A stretch of 64,000 nt of DNA from Gramella sp. Hel_I_59 (GCF_006714895.1 NZ_VFME01000001.1:2728001-2792000); one strand, 5' to 3'. Shown: positions 1 to 8,796, numbered from the stretch's first letter. The notes: generated by a model not told the origin, from the sequence alone. Numbers and translations are program-made.

Positions 1-718
1 TCTTTTTTGAAGGATCCACAGAAACGATCCCAATATGTTTTTCAGGAAAATCCATTAAAAATCTTCGAACCAGTTCGTCTACCAAACTTGATTTACCAGA
101 TCCACCTGTACCGGTAATTCCCAGAACCGGAGTTTTATTTGTATCAAAATTGTTCTTGTCAAAATATTTCAGGAATTCTTCATGCCTGTTTTCAGCAAGA
201 GAAATAAGACGGGATATTGTAGTAACATTTCTGGATTGCAGATTCTCGTTTACCTTGTCTGCTTCTTCAAGATCTGGAACCTGATTATCCACACGCCGGA
301 TCATATCATTGATCATCCCCTGCAGACCCATTTCACGACCATCATCTGGAGCGTAGATCCTGTCTATCCCGTAATCCATCAATTCCTTAATTTCGTCTGG
401 AAGGATCACTCCGCCTCCACCGCCAAAGATCTTGATATGTTCTGAACCTTTCTCTTTAAGAAGGTCATACATATATTTGAAGTATTCGGTGTGGCCACCC
501 TGGTAAGAAGTCATTGCAATCGCGTGTGCATCTTCCTGAATAGCACAGTTCACGACCTCTTCCACACTTCTATCATGGCCAAGATGGATCACCTCAACTC
601 CAGTAGCCTGGATGATTCTCCGCATAATATTAATGGCGGCATCATGACCATCAAAAAGCGAGGCTGCGGTTACAATTCTTATTTTATTTTTAGGTTTATA
701 AGGACTTTGTTGCTCCAT
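1..718 (-). CDS. icmF: fused isobutyryl-CoA mutase IcmF / methylmalonyl-CoA mutase family, N-terminal part (partial)
   Basis: Only the first 239 codons lie in the window; the gene continues left of base 1. The protein opens with a B12-binding domain: the DGHDAA motif at about residues 23-28 carries the His that would ligate cobalt, followed by [10 protein letters not shown] and the SYQGGH loop. A linker leads at about residue 200 to a P-loop GTPase of the MeaB/ArgK kind, with Walker [15 protein letters not shown]12 domain followed by G-protein is the order of IcmF, in which a chaperone GTPase is fused between the two mutase parts. It interconverts isobutyryl-CoA and n-butyryl-CoA (or related acyl-CoAs) in the cytoplasm. 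The ATG at 718 gives [20 protein letters not shown]. The substrate-binding mutase domain is outside the window, so the exact acyl substrate is unresolved. Confidence 0.9.
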   Translation of the reverse strand, partial: MEQQSPYKPKNKIRIVTAASLFDGHDAAINIMRRIIQATGVEVIHLGHDRSVEEVVNCAIQEDAHAIAMTSYQGGHTEYFKYMYDLLKEKGSEHIKIFGGGGGVILPDEIKELMDYGIDRIYAPDDGREMGLQGMINDMIRRVDNQVPDLEEADKVNENLQSRNVTTISRLISLAENRHEEFLKYFDKNNFDTNKTPVLGITGTGGSGKSSLVDELVRRFLMDFPEKHIGIVSVDPSKK

Positions 719-797
719 GTTTAATTATATCAAGAATATTGACTTGCAATTTACGAAAATCGCAATGAAAATGAGATTTTAAAATTATTGAAAACTG

Positions 798-826
798 AAA
801 AAAAGCCACCTTGGGGAAGGTGGCTT
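798..826 (-). terminator. intrinsic terminator, minus strand
   Basis: A perfect 10-bp stem (803-812 with 817-826) closes on a GGGG/CCCC tetraloop. On the minus strand it is followed by a run of T (A-run 798-802 on the plus strand). It sits upstream of icmF, so it cannot be that gene's own terminator; it would end a transcript that starts further right. Confidence 0.75.
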
Positions 827-950
827 CTAAGCAGGAATATGAACTTGTAATATGCTGATGTATTAAAACAGTCTACTACTAATTCATTACTCATGTTTTT
901 AATTATTCGATAAAAATTAAATGCAGATGAAACACGATCCTATTGACTTC
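798..950 (-). ncRNA. candidate small RNA or short peptide transcript
   Basis: The stretch is bounded on the minus strand by a TAACTTTG -7 box (951-958) and the hairpin-plus-T-run at 798-826. No known gene lies between. A short frame starts with ATG at 894 (MSNELVVDCFNTSAYYKF...) but reads straight through the terminator stem, so a peptide is not convincing. A non-coding RNA or a leader/attenuator for icmF is equally possible. No -33 TTG is seen. Confidence 0.25.
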
Positions 951-958
951 AAAGTTAT
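951..958 (-). promoter_or_regulatory. candidate -7 box TAACTTTG (minus)
   Basis: Matches the Bacteroidota primary-sigma -7 consensus TAnnTTTG read on the minus strand. No TTG is found at the expected -33 position. Support comes from the terminator 125 bases downstream. Confidence 0.35.
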
Positions 959-1092
959 CTAACCATCTTTCTTATAAAAATCTGAATTTCAGATTTATCA
1001 AGCTAAAAATACTTCAGCGTGTGACATAAACAAAATCGATAGTTTTAATATTATTATAACTTTATACGATGAAGCGTTAAAATTTTAGCAAG

Positions 1093-1100
1093 TATATTTG
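1093..1100 (+). promoter_or_regulatory. -7 box TATATTTG for the DUF4197 gene
   Basis: Perfect TAnnTTTG, 15 bases before the ATG at 1116. The TTG inside this box could be read as an upstream start codon (1098), but the promoter match and the signal peptide argue for 1116. Confidence 0.6.
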
Positions 1101-1115
1101 AGCAAAATATTTACC

Positions 1116-1823
1116 ATGAAAAAGTTCCTCGGCCTATTACTTATATTCTCTTTAAGTTCCTGTGCTGAATTGCAACAAATTGCAACTCAGATTCCTTCAA
1201 CTTATGGTGTAACCGATTCAGAAATTAACTCTGGATTGAAGCAGGCTCTTCAATTCGGGATCGATAAAGAAGTGACCAGTCTTGCAACTGAAAATGGATT
1301 CTTTAAGAATGAACTTGTGCGTATAAGTCTGCCGCCAGAATTACAGAAAGTTGATAAGACCTTAAGAGATGTTGGTTTGGATAATCTTGCAGATGAAGGC
1401 TTAAGAGTTCTTAACAGAGCCGCTGAAGATGCAGTAGGAGAAGCCATTCCTGTTTTTGCGAGTGCAGTGAAAGAAATAAGTTTTGCAGATGCCAGAAACA
1501 TTCTTCTGGGAGCAGATAATGCCGCAACAAGTTACCTTTCATCAAAAACTCAAACACAACTTTATGACAGGTTCAATCCTATCATCAATAATTCATTAGA
1601 GAAAGTCGGAGCAAACAGGGTTTGGTCCAATCTTATACAGAGATACAACTCTATTCCTCTAACCAGTAAGGTCAATCCAGATCTTACTGATTACGTAACT
1701 AATGAGGCTCTTCAAGGCGTTTATCTTATGATAGAAAAGGAAGAGAAGGACATTAGAAATTCCTTAAACTCCAGAACAACAGACCTTTTAAAACGTGTTT
1801 TTGCCCTACAGGATAGATCTTAA
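1116..1823 (+). CDS. DUF4197 family lipoprotein
   Basis: The 235-residue product starts MKKFLGLLLIFSLSSCAELQ, a classic signal peptide with a lipobox ending in Cys16, so it should be exported and lipid-anchored. The mature part fits the DUF4197 family: a helical all-alpha protein with GLKQAL near the start, DAxxIL..ADNAAT in the middle and a C-terminal helix around VFALQDRS. No enzymatic residues are known for this family and its role is unknown. The ATG at 1116 was chosen over the TTG at 1098 because the latter lies inside the promoter's -7 box and would spoil the signal peptide. It stands alone with its own promoter. Family call is by recognition of the sequence pattern. Confidence 0.82.
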   Translation: MKKFLGLLLIFSLSSCAELQQIATQIPSTYGVTDSEINSGLKQALQFGIDKEVTSLATENGFFKNELVRISLPPELQKVDKTLRDVGLDNLADEGLRVLNRAAEDAVGEAIPVFASAVKEISFADARNILLGADNAATSYLSSKTQTQLYDRFNPIINNSLEKVGANRVWSNLIQRYNSIPLTSKVNPDLTDYVTNEALQGVYLMIEKEEKDIRNSLNSRTTDLLKRVFALQDRS

Positions 1824-1925
1824 AATTCTTACATAATACAATATTTTAACACTTTCCCACGAATATCCGGTATATTTTAAATTAAGCTTAACTCAACATT
1901 ATTAATGTATAGGCTTTGTTAATCT

Positions 1926-1933
1926 TAGCTTTG
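1926..1933 (+). promoter_or_regulatory. -7 box TAGCTTTG for the Lacal_2735-type gene
   Basis: Perfect TAnnTTTG 12 bases before the ATG at 1946. No well-spaced -33 TTG was found. Confidence 0.5.
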
Positions 1934-1945
1934 TACCGTAGATAG

Positions 1946-2176
1946 ATGATGATGAAGTGGAAAGAAATTAAGTATTATATGTTTAGAATTTTCGAAAATA
2001 AATCAAAGGAAGAACGGCTTTGTGAGAAGTATAGTAGATTAATGCAACGTGCTTACAAGATTGCTCTTATAGATAAAGAACAAAGTGATAAACTGAATTT
2101 TAGAGCCAAAAAGATTCTGGCTGAGCTTCGAAGAATGGATTGCTCCATGGTAGAAACTAGGAGTGAAACTGCCTGA
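1946..2176 (+). CDS. Lacal_2735 family small protein
   Basis: A 76-residue basic, helical protein. The core MFRIFENKSKEERLCEKYSR followed by a long helix ending in KKILAEL matches the small flavobacterial Lacal_2735 family, whose members usually begin MFGLF and are about 55-60 residues. The ATG at 1979 (MFRIFENKS) would give the family's usual length, while 1946 is the first ATG after the promoter; both are possible. The family has no known function. Its 3' end overlaps the convergent BtuF-like gene by 20 bases, so the two transcripts are antisense to each other there. Confidence 0.7.
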   Translation: MMMKWKEIKYYMFRIFENKSKEERLCEKYSRLMQRAYKIALIDKEQSDKLNFRAKKILAELRRMDCSMVETRSETA

Positions 2177-2930
2177 AATACTTTAAGGCTTTCAAAACCC
2201 GGCTTCCATACCAGCTAAAATATTCACCGTCCACAAGTGTAACCTTCTCTGAAATTCCTGAGAAGGTTTTTTTATGTTTTTCTTCAAATGGAAACGGTTC
2301 AGAACTTAGAAGAATTTCGTTTATCTCCATAGTCTTCAAAGTATCAAGATCTGTTTCAGGGTATCTATCCGCTTCGAAAACATTTACCATCTTATTAAGT
2401 GCAAGCATTTCATTGATAAAAGTTCCCTGCCCTGCTACCATCGACGGGTCATTCCAGATAATATAAGCTACTCTTCTAGTTTTCGAGTTGGAAACAATTT
2501 GCACCAGCTCCTGTCGGGAACGTTCAATATTCTGAATTAAGGTTTCAGCTTCCTTGCTTCTATCGAATAGCTCCCCATACATTTTTATAAGTTCGGCGTT
2601 GTCATTCAGATTGGCAACATCAGAGCAATGAACAGGTGCAATCTCCGTAACAGCAGTTACCATTTCGCGAGTATTCTCTTCCTTGTTGCAAAGTATGATA
2701 TCCGGTTTTAAATCTCTGACCTTCCTTAAATTCACTTTTTTAGTTCCGCCCAAGCTGGTTTTCTTATCTCTGAGTCCTTCAGGATGCACACAAAAATGGG
2801 TGACTCCCACTATAGAATCTTCTAAACCAAGATCCACAAGTAATTCGGTTTGACTTGGAACCAGCGAAATTATTCTCTTCGGAATTGAGGTGAGTTCAAA
2901 AGATCGTTGAAGTTGATCCTGAAACTGCAT
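2157..2930 (-). CDS. BtuF-like helical-backbone metal/cobalamin receptor, no signal peptide
   Basis: The 257-residue protein carries the periplasmic-binding-fold signature of the BtuF/FecB class: RIISLVPSQTELLVDLGL, then VGVTHFCVHPEG, then a KKVNLRKVRDLKPDIIL segment and a VNVFEADRYPE region. Such proteins normally bind cobalamin or siderophores for an ABC importer. Here the N-terminus (MQFQDQLQRSFELTS) has neither a hydrophobic segment nor a lipobox, and no permease or ATPase is nearby, so import is not obvious from context. It is last in an apparent prfA-pyrF operon, 4 bases after pyrF. Ligand unknown. Confidence 0.75.
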   Translation of the reverse strand: MQFQDQLQRSFELTSIPKRIISLVPSQTELLVDLGLEDSIVGVTHFCVHPEGLRDKKTSLGGTKKVNLRKVRDLKPDIILCNKEENTREMVTAVTEIAPVHCSDVANLNDNAELIKMYGELFDRSKEAETLIQNIERSRQELVQIVSNSKTRRVAYIIWNDPSMVAGQGTFINEMLALNKMVNVFEADRYPETDLDTLKTMEINEILLSSEPFPFEEKHKKTFSGISEKVTLVDGEYFSWYGSRVLKALKYFRQFHS

Positions 2931-2934
2931 ATTT

Positions 2935-3753
2935 CTAAAGTTTTGCTAGTTCATCCTTCATCTGGATCTGGATAGCTTCAGCTTTAGCACCAGCAATTTC
3001 AGCAAAATTTGAAGAATCTGATGCATAAATAATCTTACGGGAAGAATTTACAAGAAGACCTACATTAGAGGTGATTCCGTATTTACAAACTTCCTCCAGA
3101 CTACCTCCCTGGGCACCAACACCTGGTACCAGCAAAAAGTTTTCAGGAATAATTTTTCTTATTTCAGCAAGATATTCCGCTTTTGTAGCACCCACCACGT
3201 ACATCAAATTTTCAGAATTATCCCAGTCTAAAGATGTTTTGATGACCTTTTTATAAAGTTCTTCACCATCTACCTGCTGGGTCTGGAAGTCATAAGCTCC
3301 CTCGTTAGAAGTAAGCGCAAGTAAAATGGTATGCTTATTTTCAAATTCCAGGAATGGTTCGACGCTATCTTTACCCATATAAGGTGCGACAGTTATAGAA
3401 TCGAATCCAAGATCTTCAAAAAAGGCTTTGGCGTACATTCTGGAAGTATTTCCTATATCTCCACGCTTAGCATCAGCGATAGTATAAAGCTCTGGATATT
3501 CAGTATGCAGGTATTCGATCGTCTTTTTAAGACTTTTCCATCCACTGGCACCCAATGCTTCATAAAATGCAATATTAGGTTTATAAGCCACGCAAGATTG
3601 ATGCGTAGCGTCAATTATGGCTTTATTAAAACTAAAAACAGGGTCTTTTTCTGAAAGCAGGTAGGTTGGAATCTTGTCGATATCGGTATCCAGTCCTACG
3701 CACAAAAACGTTTGCTTTTTGAAAATTTGCTCAGTAAGCTCCTGTGAAGTCAT
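2935..3753 (-). CDS. pyrF: orotidine 5'-phosphate decarboxylase (long form)
   Basis: Catalyses OMP to UMP, the last step of de novo pyrimidine synthesis, in the cytoplasm. The active-site motif DAKRGD is at residues 94-99 with Lys96 as the catalytic lysine, and FLCVGLDTD near the N-terminus and VPGVGAQGG near residue 218 form the phosphate-binding ends of the barrel. At 272 residues it is the longer type-2 form rather than the roughly 230-residue E. coli form. The start [11 protein letters not shown] is the natural one. It follows prfA by 17 bases and precedes the BtuF-like gene by 4, so the three are likely cotranscribed. Confidence 0.95.
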   Translation of the reverse strand: MTSQELTEQIFKKQTFLCVGLDTDIDKIPTYLLSEKDPVFSFNKAIIDATHQSCVAYKPNIAFYEALGASGWKSLKKTIEYLHTEYPELYTIADAKRGDIGNTSRMYAKAFFEDLGFDSITVAPYMGKDSVEPFLEFENKHTILLALTSNEGAYDFQTQQVDGEELYKKVIKTSLDWDNSENLMYVVGATKAEYLAEIRKIIPENFLLVPGVGAQGGSLEEVCKYGITSNVGLLVNSSRKIIYASDSSNFAEIAGAKAEAIQIQMKDELAKL

Positions 3754-3770
3754 ATTTAATTAATTCAGAT

Positions 3771-4847
3771 TTAAAGAATATCAGAATTCTCTTTTAGCTT
3801 TTCGGTATTTTCTGCCAGTTGCAATTCATCAACTATCTTTTGAATATCACCGTTAATGATATTAGACAGATCATACAGGGTCAGATTGATACGGTGATCT
3901 GTAACCCTACTTTGTGCGTAATTATAGGTACGAATCTTAGCACTACGGTCACCACTGGAAACCATTGAGTTTCTTTTGGCAGCATCGGCTTCCATTTTCT
4001 TAGCAAGTTCCTGCTCATATAATCTGGAACGTAAAACACGGAAAGCTTTTTCCTTATTCTTATGTTGCGATTTTTGATCCTGACATTGAGCTACTAAACC
4101 AGTAGGCTCGTGAGTTAAACGTACTGCTGAGTATGTAGTGTTTACTGACTGTCCACCAGGTCCTGAAGAACAGAAATAATCAATTCTTACATCTTTTGGG
4201 TCTATCTGAACATCAAATTCTTCAGCTTCCGGCAGCACCATAACGGTTGCGGCAGAAGTATGTACTCTACCCTGAGTTTCAGTTTGAGGAACTCGTTGTA
4301 CACGATGCACTCCGGCTTCAAATTTCATGGTACCATACACGTCTTCTCCTGAAACTTCAAAGATCATTTCTTTAAATCCTCCACTGGTACCTTCACTATA
4401 ATCCACGATATTATGCTTCCAGCCCCTACTTTCAACATATTTAGTGTACATACGATATAGATCTCCGGCGAAAATACTGGCTTCATCTCCCCCCGTACCT
4501 CCACGAATCTCTACGACCACGTTCTTAGAATCTTCCGGATCTTTTGGTATAAGCATCATTCTTATCTTATCCTCCAGCGCAGGAAGTTGATTTTTGGCTT
4601 CCTCCATTTGAAGTTTCGCCATCTCTGTCATTTCAGCATCGCTACCATCAGAGATAATCTCTTCAGCTTCCGAAATATTTTCAGTAAGACTTACATACTT
4701 CTCACGTTCATCCATCAACGCACGAAGATCCTTATATTCTTTATTCAATTCGATATACCGCTTCTGGTCTGATATTACATCCGGCTGAATGATTAAATCA
4801 TTCACCTCATCAAACCTCTGCTTTACGATATTAAGTCTTTCAATCAT
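3771..4847 (-). CDS. prfA: peptide chain release factor 1
   Basis: Recognises UAA and UAG at the ribosome and triggers hydrolysis of peptidyl-tRNA. The GGQ catalytic motif is at residues 231-233 ([10 protein letters not shown]) and the anticodon-like tripeptide is PQT at 187-189 within [14 protein letters not shown]1 has PxT there while RF2 has SPF, so this is RF1. At 358 residues it is full length. It heads the prfA-pyrF-BtuF-like operon and has a -7 box at 4872-4879. GGQ is normally methylated by PrmC, which is not in this window. Confidence 0.97.
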   Translation of the reverse strand: MIERLNIVKQRFDEVNDLIIQPDVISDQKRYIELNKEYKDLRALMDEREKYVSLTENISEAEEIISDGSDAEMTEMAKLQMEEAKNQLPALEDKIRMMLIPKDPEDSKNVVVEIRGGTGGDEASIFAGDLYRMYTKYVESRGWKHNIVDYSEGTSGGFKEMIFEVSGEDVYGTMKFEAGVHRVQRVPQTETQGRVHTSAATVMVLPEAEEFDVQIDPKDVRIDYFCSSGPGGQSVNTTYSAVRLTHEPTGLVAQCQDQKSQHKNKEKAFRVLRSRLYEQELAKKMEADAAKRNSMVSSGDRSAKIRTYNYAQSRVTDHRINLTLYDLSNIINGDIQKIVDELQLAENTEKLKENSDIL

Positions 4848-4871
4848 ATATTCCTGCTGAATTTAGGCTAG

Positions 4872-4879
4872 CAAATTTA
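4872..4879 (-). promoter_or_regulatory. -7 box TAAATTTG for prfA
   Basis: Perfect TAnnTTTG on the minus strand, 24 bases before the prfA ATG. No clear -33 TTG. Confidence 0.5.
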
Positions 4880-4909
4880 CGATAATTTGGTTGAAATCAT
4901 ATAAAAGCT

Positions 4910-5608
4910 TTAAAGCCTTTCCATTTCAAATACTGGCTTATGATTTCTACTGAAAGTTGCAAATTTCACCAGCGAAACAATGCCAATAATATAGAAAAAT
5001 CTATCGGGATAGTAAAATTCATAGAACTCCAGGTAATAAGCTATAAATGACATTATATCTGAAAAAACGAGGCTTAAAGCTCCGGCAGTGAAAAAAAACG
5101 AAGTAGTATCCGAATAAATATTGCTATAGGATATCGCAGCAAGAACTAAGGTAATCATAGCACTTCCATAGATATAAAATAGGAAATTCAAATAAGGATA
5201 GTCATATTTCTCTGGAACCATATCTACCAGCACGTATAGCATTCCAATATTCAAGGTGAAGACAACAGCGAAAACAATTTTCTGAACAACACTCATTTTG
5301 AGGCTTTTGATTTCAGGGAAAATCACAAAAACTAAAGTGGTATATGCGGCGATACGTAAAAGAAAGGTCACTGAATTAATGATTGTATTTTCATAATTCA
5401 GCAATAAAACATCTGAAATTAAAAGTAAAAAGATACTGGCGATAAGTACTTTTTCAGATCTCAGTTTCCAAATTAAAATTAGAAAAACAATGAAGGTGCT
5501 AATTAATCGACCCCACCTAATCATTTCGAGGTCATACTCTGAAATCATGATCATGTTTGCCAGCACTAAAAAACCGGCTACAACTGGAAGAAAATATTTC
5601 GGAAACAT
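4910..5608 (-). CDS. YhhN-like polytopic membrane protein, copy 1
   Basis: A 232-residue, very hydrophobic protein with about eight predicted membrane spans. The pattern of an early LLLISDVLLL segment and a late GALSLVFSDIMSFIAYY segment resembles the YhhN/TMEM86 family, which includes lysoplasmalogenases; the Asp residues in those two SD pairs correspond to positions conserved in that family. It is clearly related to the next gene (5683-6360), which has the same two SD segments and the same C-terminal FxYxxDxxxxIIGIxSL. The pair looks like an old tandem duplication. Catalytic activity is not shown; the family call is moderate. Confidence 0.6.
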   Translation of the reverse strand: MFPKYFLPVVAGFLVLANMIMISEYDLEMIRWGRLISTFIVFLILIWKLRSEKVLIASIFLLLISDVLLLNYENTIINSVTFLLRIAAYTTLVFVIFPEIKSLKMSVVQKIVFAVVFTLNIGMLYVLVDMVPEKYDYPYLNFLFYIYGSAMITLVLAAISYSNIYSDTTSFFFTAGALSLVFSDIMSFIAYYLEFYEFYYPDRFFYIIGIVSLVKFATFSRNHKPVFEMERL

Positions 5609-5682
5609 TTCAGGTTAATTTAGAAAGTACTTACGAATCTTGAGGAATTCTGGATTTCAATTGGTGGTTGTCAATTAAGTTT

Positions 5683-6360
5683 TCACAATCTTGATTTAGC
5701 ATTAATTGATTTTTGAGTAAATACTATGAGTGACGCAATTCCTATAATATTAGCTATTTTATCGACATAATAAAAAACTTTAAAATCTAAATAATAGGCA
5801 TTATAAAAAGTTATGTCTGAAAGTACAAAACAGAAAGAAACTAATACGATGAGAAAACCCTTTGTATTAGCGTAACGATTTAAGTATGATATACAGGTTG
5901 CAACCAGCGCAAGAGAAGTCAAGCCCAAAAGGTAAAACAAAATAGTAAAAATGTAGTCTTCAGAATAGTTAGGTATATACACCGCCATGTCATGCAAAAG
6001 ATAAACATCTATCCCAATAACAAAACCTACTATCAATAAAGTAATCAGATTTAGCTTTAATCTCGATAAATAAGGGAACAAAAAAGAAATTATCGAGAGA
6101 TAAATTATAATGCGAATTGTGTAAATAATTTTCTTAACTAGTGGGTCCTCATAATTTATGATAAGTCCATCGCATAAAGTTAGCAGCGCTAAAATAAAGA
6201 GCATTCTTTTCTCGGTTCTATACCTTATCAAAAAAAACACGAAAAATGAAGCGGTTGAGAACAACTGAAAGTATCTGGCAGTAAATTGATCCAGATAATA
6301 GAAAGCGCAAACATTTGATGCGATCAATGCTAAGACAAAAACACTAAACCAAACTCTCAT
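5683..6360 (-). CDS. YhhN-like polytopic membrane protein, copy 2
   Basis: A 225-residue membrane protein with about eight predicted spans, paralogous to the gene at 4910-5608: it shares the C-terminal block (here FYYVDKIANIIGIASLIVF) and the SFCFVLSDITFYNAYY segment. The first SD-like segment is changed to LLTLCDGLIINYEDP, keeping the Asp. As for its neighbour, the fold resembles YhhN/TMEM86, whose known members cleave the vinyl-ether bond of lysoplasmalogens, but the substrate here is unknown. The base composition is noticeably AT-rich. The 74-base gap to copy 1 has no evident terminator, so they may be cotranscribed. Confidence 0.58.
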   Translation of the reverse strand: MRVWFSVFVLALIASNVCAFYYLDQFTARYFQLFSTASFFVFFLIRYRTEKRMLFILALLTLCDGLIINYEDPLVKKIIYTIRIIIYLSIISFLFPYLSRLKLNLITLLIVGFVIGIDVYLLHDMAVYIPNYSEDYIFTILFYLLGLTSLALVATCISYLNRYANTKGFLIVLVSFCFVLSDITFYNAYYLDFKVFYYVDKIANIIGIASLIVFTQKSINAKSRL

Positions 6361-6540
6361 AAGTAATTTTTAATAGTAATCTATCTTAGATAATCAAACA
6401 TTCGTAGCGTATTATGCGTTTTAGTTCTTTCAGTTTATAAATGTCAAAAACTCGTTCCAATCTATTCTTCAGAACTAACAGAAAAACCATATAAAAATTA
6501 TGGAAAGGGAATTATTAACTATTTTAAAACCTATAAGCTG

Positions 6541-7527
6541 CTATATAACATTTGAAGCTCTAAAAATAGCTAATAATTTGATTAGAGGCAATTTCGAATT
6601 GTGGCTTAAAAACATCGAATTTTCTTCGCCATCTTCCTGAAGTCTTTTAGGGTCAAAAAATCTAGACTTAGCATGTTCAATACCCGAATAATTGTAAAGT
6701 TGTGGACTATAATTTCTTATCAATTTAAGTAATCGAAGAAACGGTTTGGATTCGAAGGATTCACTGTAACCACTAATATGTAATGGAGAAAGACCGAGGT
6801 TAATAAATTGTTTACCTTCTATTCTGAAGCGATTAATAGCTTCAGCCATTATAGCGTAAAAAGCGCCCTGTCTAAAGCTTTCACTTGCCCTGGATATATT
6901 CGGAATATAACCAATGCATTTGGCGTCCACATATATTGGATCAAAAACTATAAATGCAATTAGTTTATCGTTCTGATAGGCGCAAAATTTCCTTGTTTTA
7001 TTTTCATAATAAGGAAATTTTCTAACCAAAAAACTTATTTCTCTAGACTTCACGGTTCTGGTTGATAGCCAATCAGTGCTTACTTCCTCAAAATTATCTT
7101 CATACGGATTCTCACGTATTACAATATCTCTTTTTAAAGCTTGATTACAAGCTGTTCGAATTGTCTGTTTACGTTTACCACAAAGAGACCAGGTTTGCAG
7201 ACTTATCAATCTTTCTGTTCCAATCCGAGTTCCAAAGAAACCAAAGTTTGTATGCAAAAATTTAGCAAAGTACTTTGAGGTTTGAACAAATGCGGAATCA
7301 GGAAATTCTGAAATAAAACAATTTAAGAATTCAATTCGGTCAGATTCCAACGACGAGGAAAAGATGGGATCGCCTAATACTAATGTCTGACCAAATTTTA
7401 AAGCATACGTGATGAGCCCAGATTCATGAGAGAAATATTTTAAATCAGGTTGCAAAATCGAAAAATGCAATGAATTCCCTTCACTATGTGGTTTAATGTA
7501 ATCTTCGAATATAAGAGTAGAATTCAT
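6541..7527 (-). CDS. stand-alone DUF2156 / MprF C-terminal-like aminoacyltransferase
   Basis: The 328-residue protein matches the C-terminal catalytic half of MprF (LPG synthase C / DUF2156, a double GNAT fold). Visible blocks are YALKFGQTLVLGDPI near residue 40, the WSLCGKRKQTIRTACNQALK block at about 132-152 typical of this family, FPYYENKTRKFCAYQNDKL, and INLGLSPL near residue 245. MprF proteins transfer Lys or Ala from tRNA to phosphatidylglycerol and flip the product with an N-terminal membrane half; that half is absent here and no long hydrophobic stretch is seen. It follows purM by 21 bases, so it is probably cotranscribed with it. Acceptor and amino acid are unknown. Confidence 0.7.
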   Translation of the reverse strand: MNSTLIFEDYIKPHSEGNSLHFSILQPDLKYFSHESGLITYALKFGQTLVLGDPIFSSSLESDRIEFLNCFISEFPDSAFVQTSKYFAKFLHTNFGFFGTRIGTERLISLQTWSLCGKRKQTIRTACNQALKRDIVIRENPYEDNFEEVSTDWLSTRTVKSREISFLVRKFPYYENKTRKFCAYQNDKLIAFIVFDPIYVDAKCIGYIPNISRASESFRQGAFYAIMAEAINRFRIEGKQFINLGLSPLHISGYSESFESKPFLRLLKLIRNYSPQLYNYSGIEHAKSRFFDPKRLQEDGEENSMFLSHNSKLPLIKLLAIFRASNVI

Positions 7528-7548
7528 TAGAATAGAGTAATCTAAACT

Positions 7549-8727
7549 TTAATACTCAAAAGTACCATACTCACTTTTAATTGTAAGCTTTTTACTTTTA
7601 GCTGCTTCTACTCTTCCCACTACCTGTGCATCTACATTAAAAGATCTTGAAATTTCGATCACCTTATTTGCATGAGCCTCATCGATATAAATTTCCATAC
7701 GATGTCCCATATTAAAAACCTGATACATCTCTTTCCAGTCAGTTTTACTTTCCTCCTGAATTAGTTTGAAAAGTGGTGGAGTAGGAAACATGTTATCTTT
7801 TATAATATGCAAATCATCAATAAAATGTAGGATCTTTGTTTGGGCACCTCCACTACAGTGAACCATTCCGTTAACATTCTCAGCTCCAATATCAGAAAGC
7901 AACTTCTGGATAACTGGTGCATAAGTTCTGGTTGGAGAAAGCACAAGCTTCCCAGCATCGATCGGACTATCTTCTAAAACATCGGTCAGTGTTTTGTTTC
8001 CTGAATAGATGAGCTCTTCAGGAATAGAACTATCAAAGCTTTCAGGATATTTTTCGGCCAGGACTTTAGAGAAAACATCATGGCGCGCAGAAGTTAGACC
8101 ATTACTTCCCATCCCACCATTATATTCAGTTTCGTAGCTAGCCTGCCCTGAAGATGAAAGTCCTACGATTAGATTTCCAGGTTTGATATTCGCATTATCG
8201 ATCACTTTATTCCGTGGCATTCTGGCAGTTACAGTAGAATCAACGATAATCGTTCTCACCAGATCTCCAACATCTGCCGTCTCTCCACCAGTAGAATGTA
8301 TTTCTACTCCGAATTTTCTTAATTCTGAAATTAATTCTTCTGTACCGTTAATGATGGCTGAAATTACTTCGCCCGGAATCAAATTTTTATTCCGACCAAT
8401 AGTCGAAGAAAGCAAAATGTTACTGGTTGCTCCCACACATAAAAGATCGTCAATGTTCATAATTAAAGCATCCTGGGCAATCCCTTTCCAAACCGAAAGG
8501 TCTCCGGTTTCTTTCCAGTACATATAAGCAAGAGAAGATTTAGTTCCGGCACCATCGGCATGCATAATCAAACAATGTTCTTCACTTCCTGTTAAATGAT
8601 CTGGCACGATCTTGCAAAAAGCCTTCGGAAAAAGTCCTTTATCAACATTCTTGATAGCATTGTGAACATCCTCTTTTCCAGCAGATACGCCTCTGCCTGA
8701 ATACCTTTTGCTAATTTCTTTACTCAT
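7549..8727 (-). CDS. purM: phosphoribosylformylglycinamidine cyclo-ligase (AIR synthase)
   Basis: Fifth step of purine synthesis: ATP-dependent closure of FGAM to AIR in the cytoplasm. The start MSKEISKRYSGRGVSAGKED is followed by the HADGAGTKSSLAYMYW ATP-binding block, DALIMNIDDLLCVGA, and STGGETADVGDLVRT. At 392 residues it is longer than the roughly 345-residue E. coli enzyme but is the usual size in Bacteroidota. It has a good -7 box at 8747-8754 and is separated from glnA by a terminator. The DUF2156 gene follows closely. Confidence 0.93.
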   Translation of the reverse strand: MSKEISKRYSGRGVSAGKEDVHNAIKNVDKGLFPKAFCKIVPDHLTGSEEHCLIMHADGAGTKSSLAYMYWKETGDLSVWKGIAQDALIMNIDDLLCVGATSNILLSSTIGRNKNLIPGEVISAIINGTEELISELRKFGVEIHSTGGETADVGDLVRTIIVDSTVTARMPRNKVIDNANIKPGNLIVGLSSSGQASYETEYNGGMGSNGLTSARHDVFSKVLAEKYPESFDSSIPEELIYSGNKTLTDVLEDSPIDAGKLVLSPTRTYAPVIQKLLSDIGAENVNGMVHCSGGAQTKILHFIDDLHIIKDNMFPTPPLFKLIQEESKTDWKEMYQVFNMGHRMEIYIDEAHANKVIEISRSFNVDAQVVGRVEAAKSKKLTIKSEYGTFEY

Positions 8728-8746
8728 GAATATAACTTAGAACTCT

Positions 8747-8754
8747 CAAAGATA
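8747..8754 (-). promoter_or_regulatory. -7 box TATCTTTG for purM
   Basis: Perfect TAnnTTTG on the minus strand, 19 bases before the purM ATG and downstream of the glnA terminator. Confidence 0.55.
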
Positions 8755-8796
8755 ATTAGTTTCAGGCTTCTGGGAAATTATACGACCTATTTAAAC

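Larger units (their letters stand above)
719..1115. other. intergenic region between divergent icmF and DUF4197 genes
   Basis: About 400 bases with no recognisable gene. It holds a strong minus-strand terminator-like hairpin at 798-826, a minus-strand -7 box at 951-958 and the promoter of the DUF4197 gene at 1093-1100. The minus-strand signals would bound a short transcript of roughly 150 nt, described separately. Confidence 0.7.

Noticed and set aside
182..724. Two plus-strand open frames
   Set aside because: They are shadows opposite the icmF coding sequence, whose B12 and P-loop motifs are clear on the minus strand.
1098..1115. TTG start for the DUF4197 gene
   Set aside because: The TTG is part of the TATATTTG promoter box and the extra residues precede the signal peptide.
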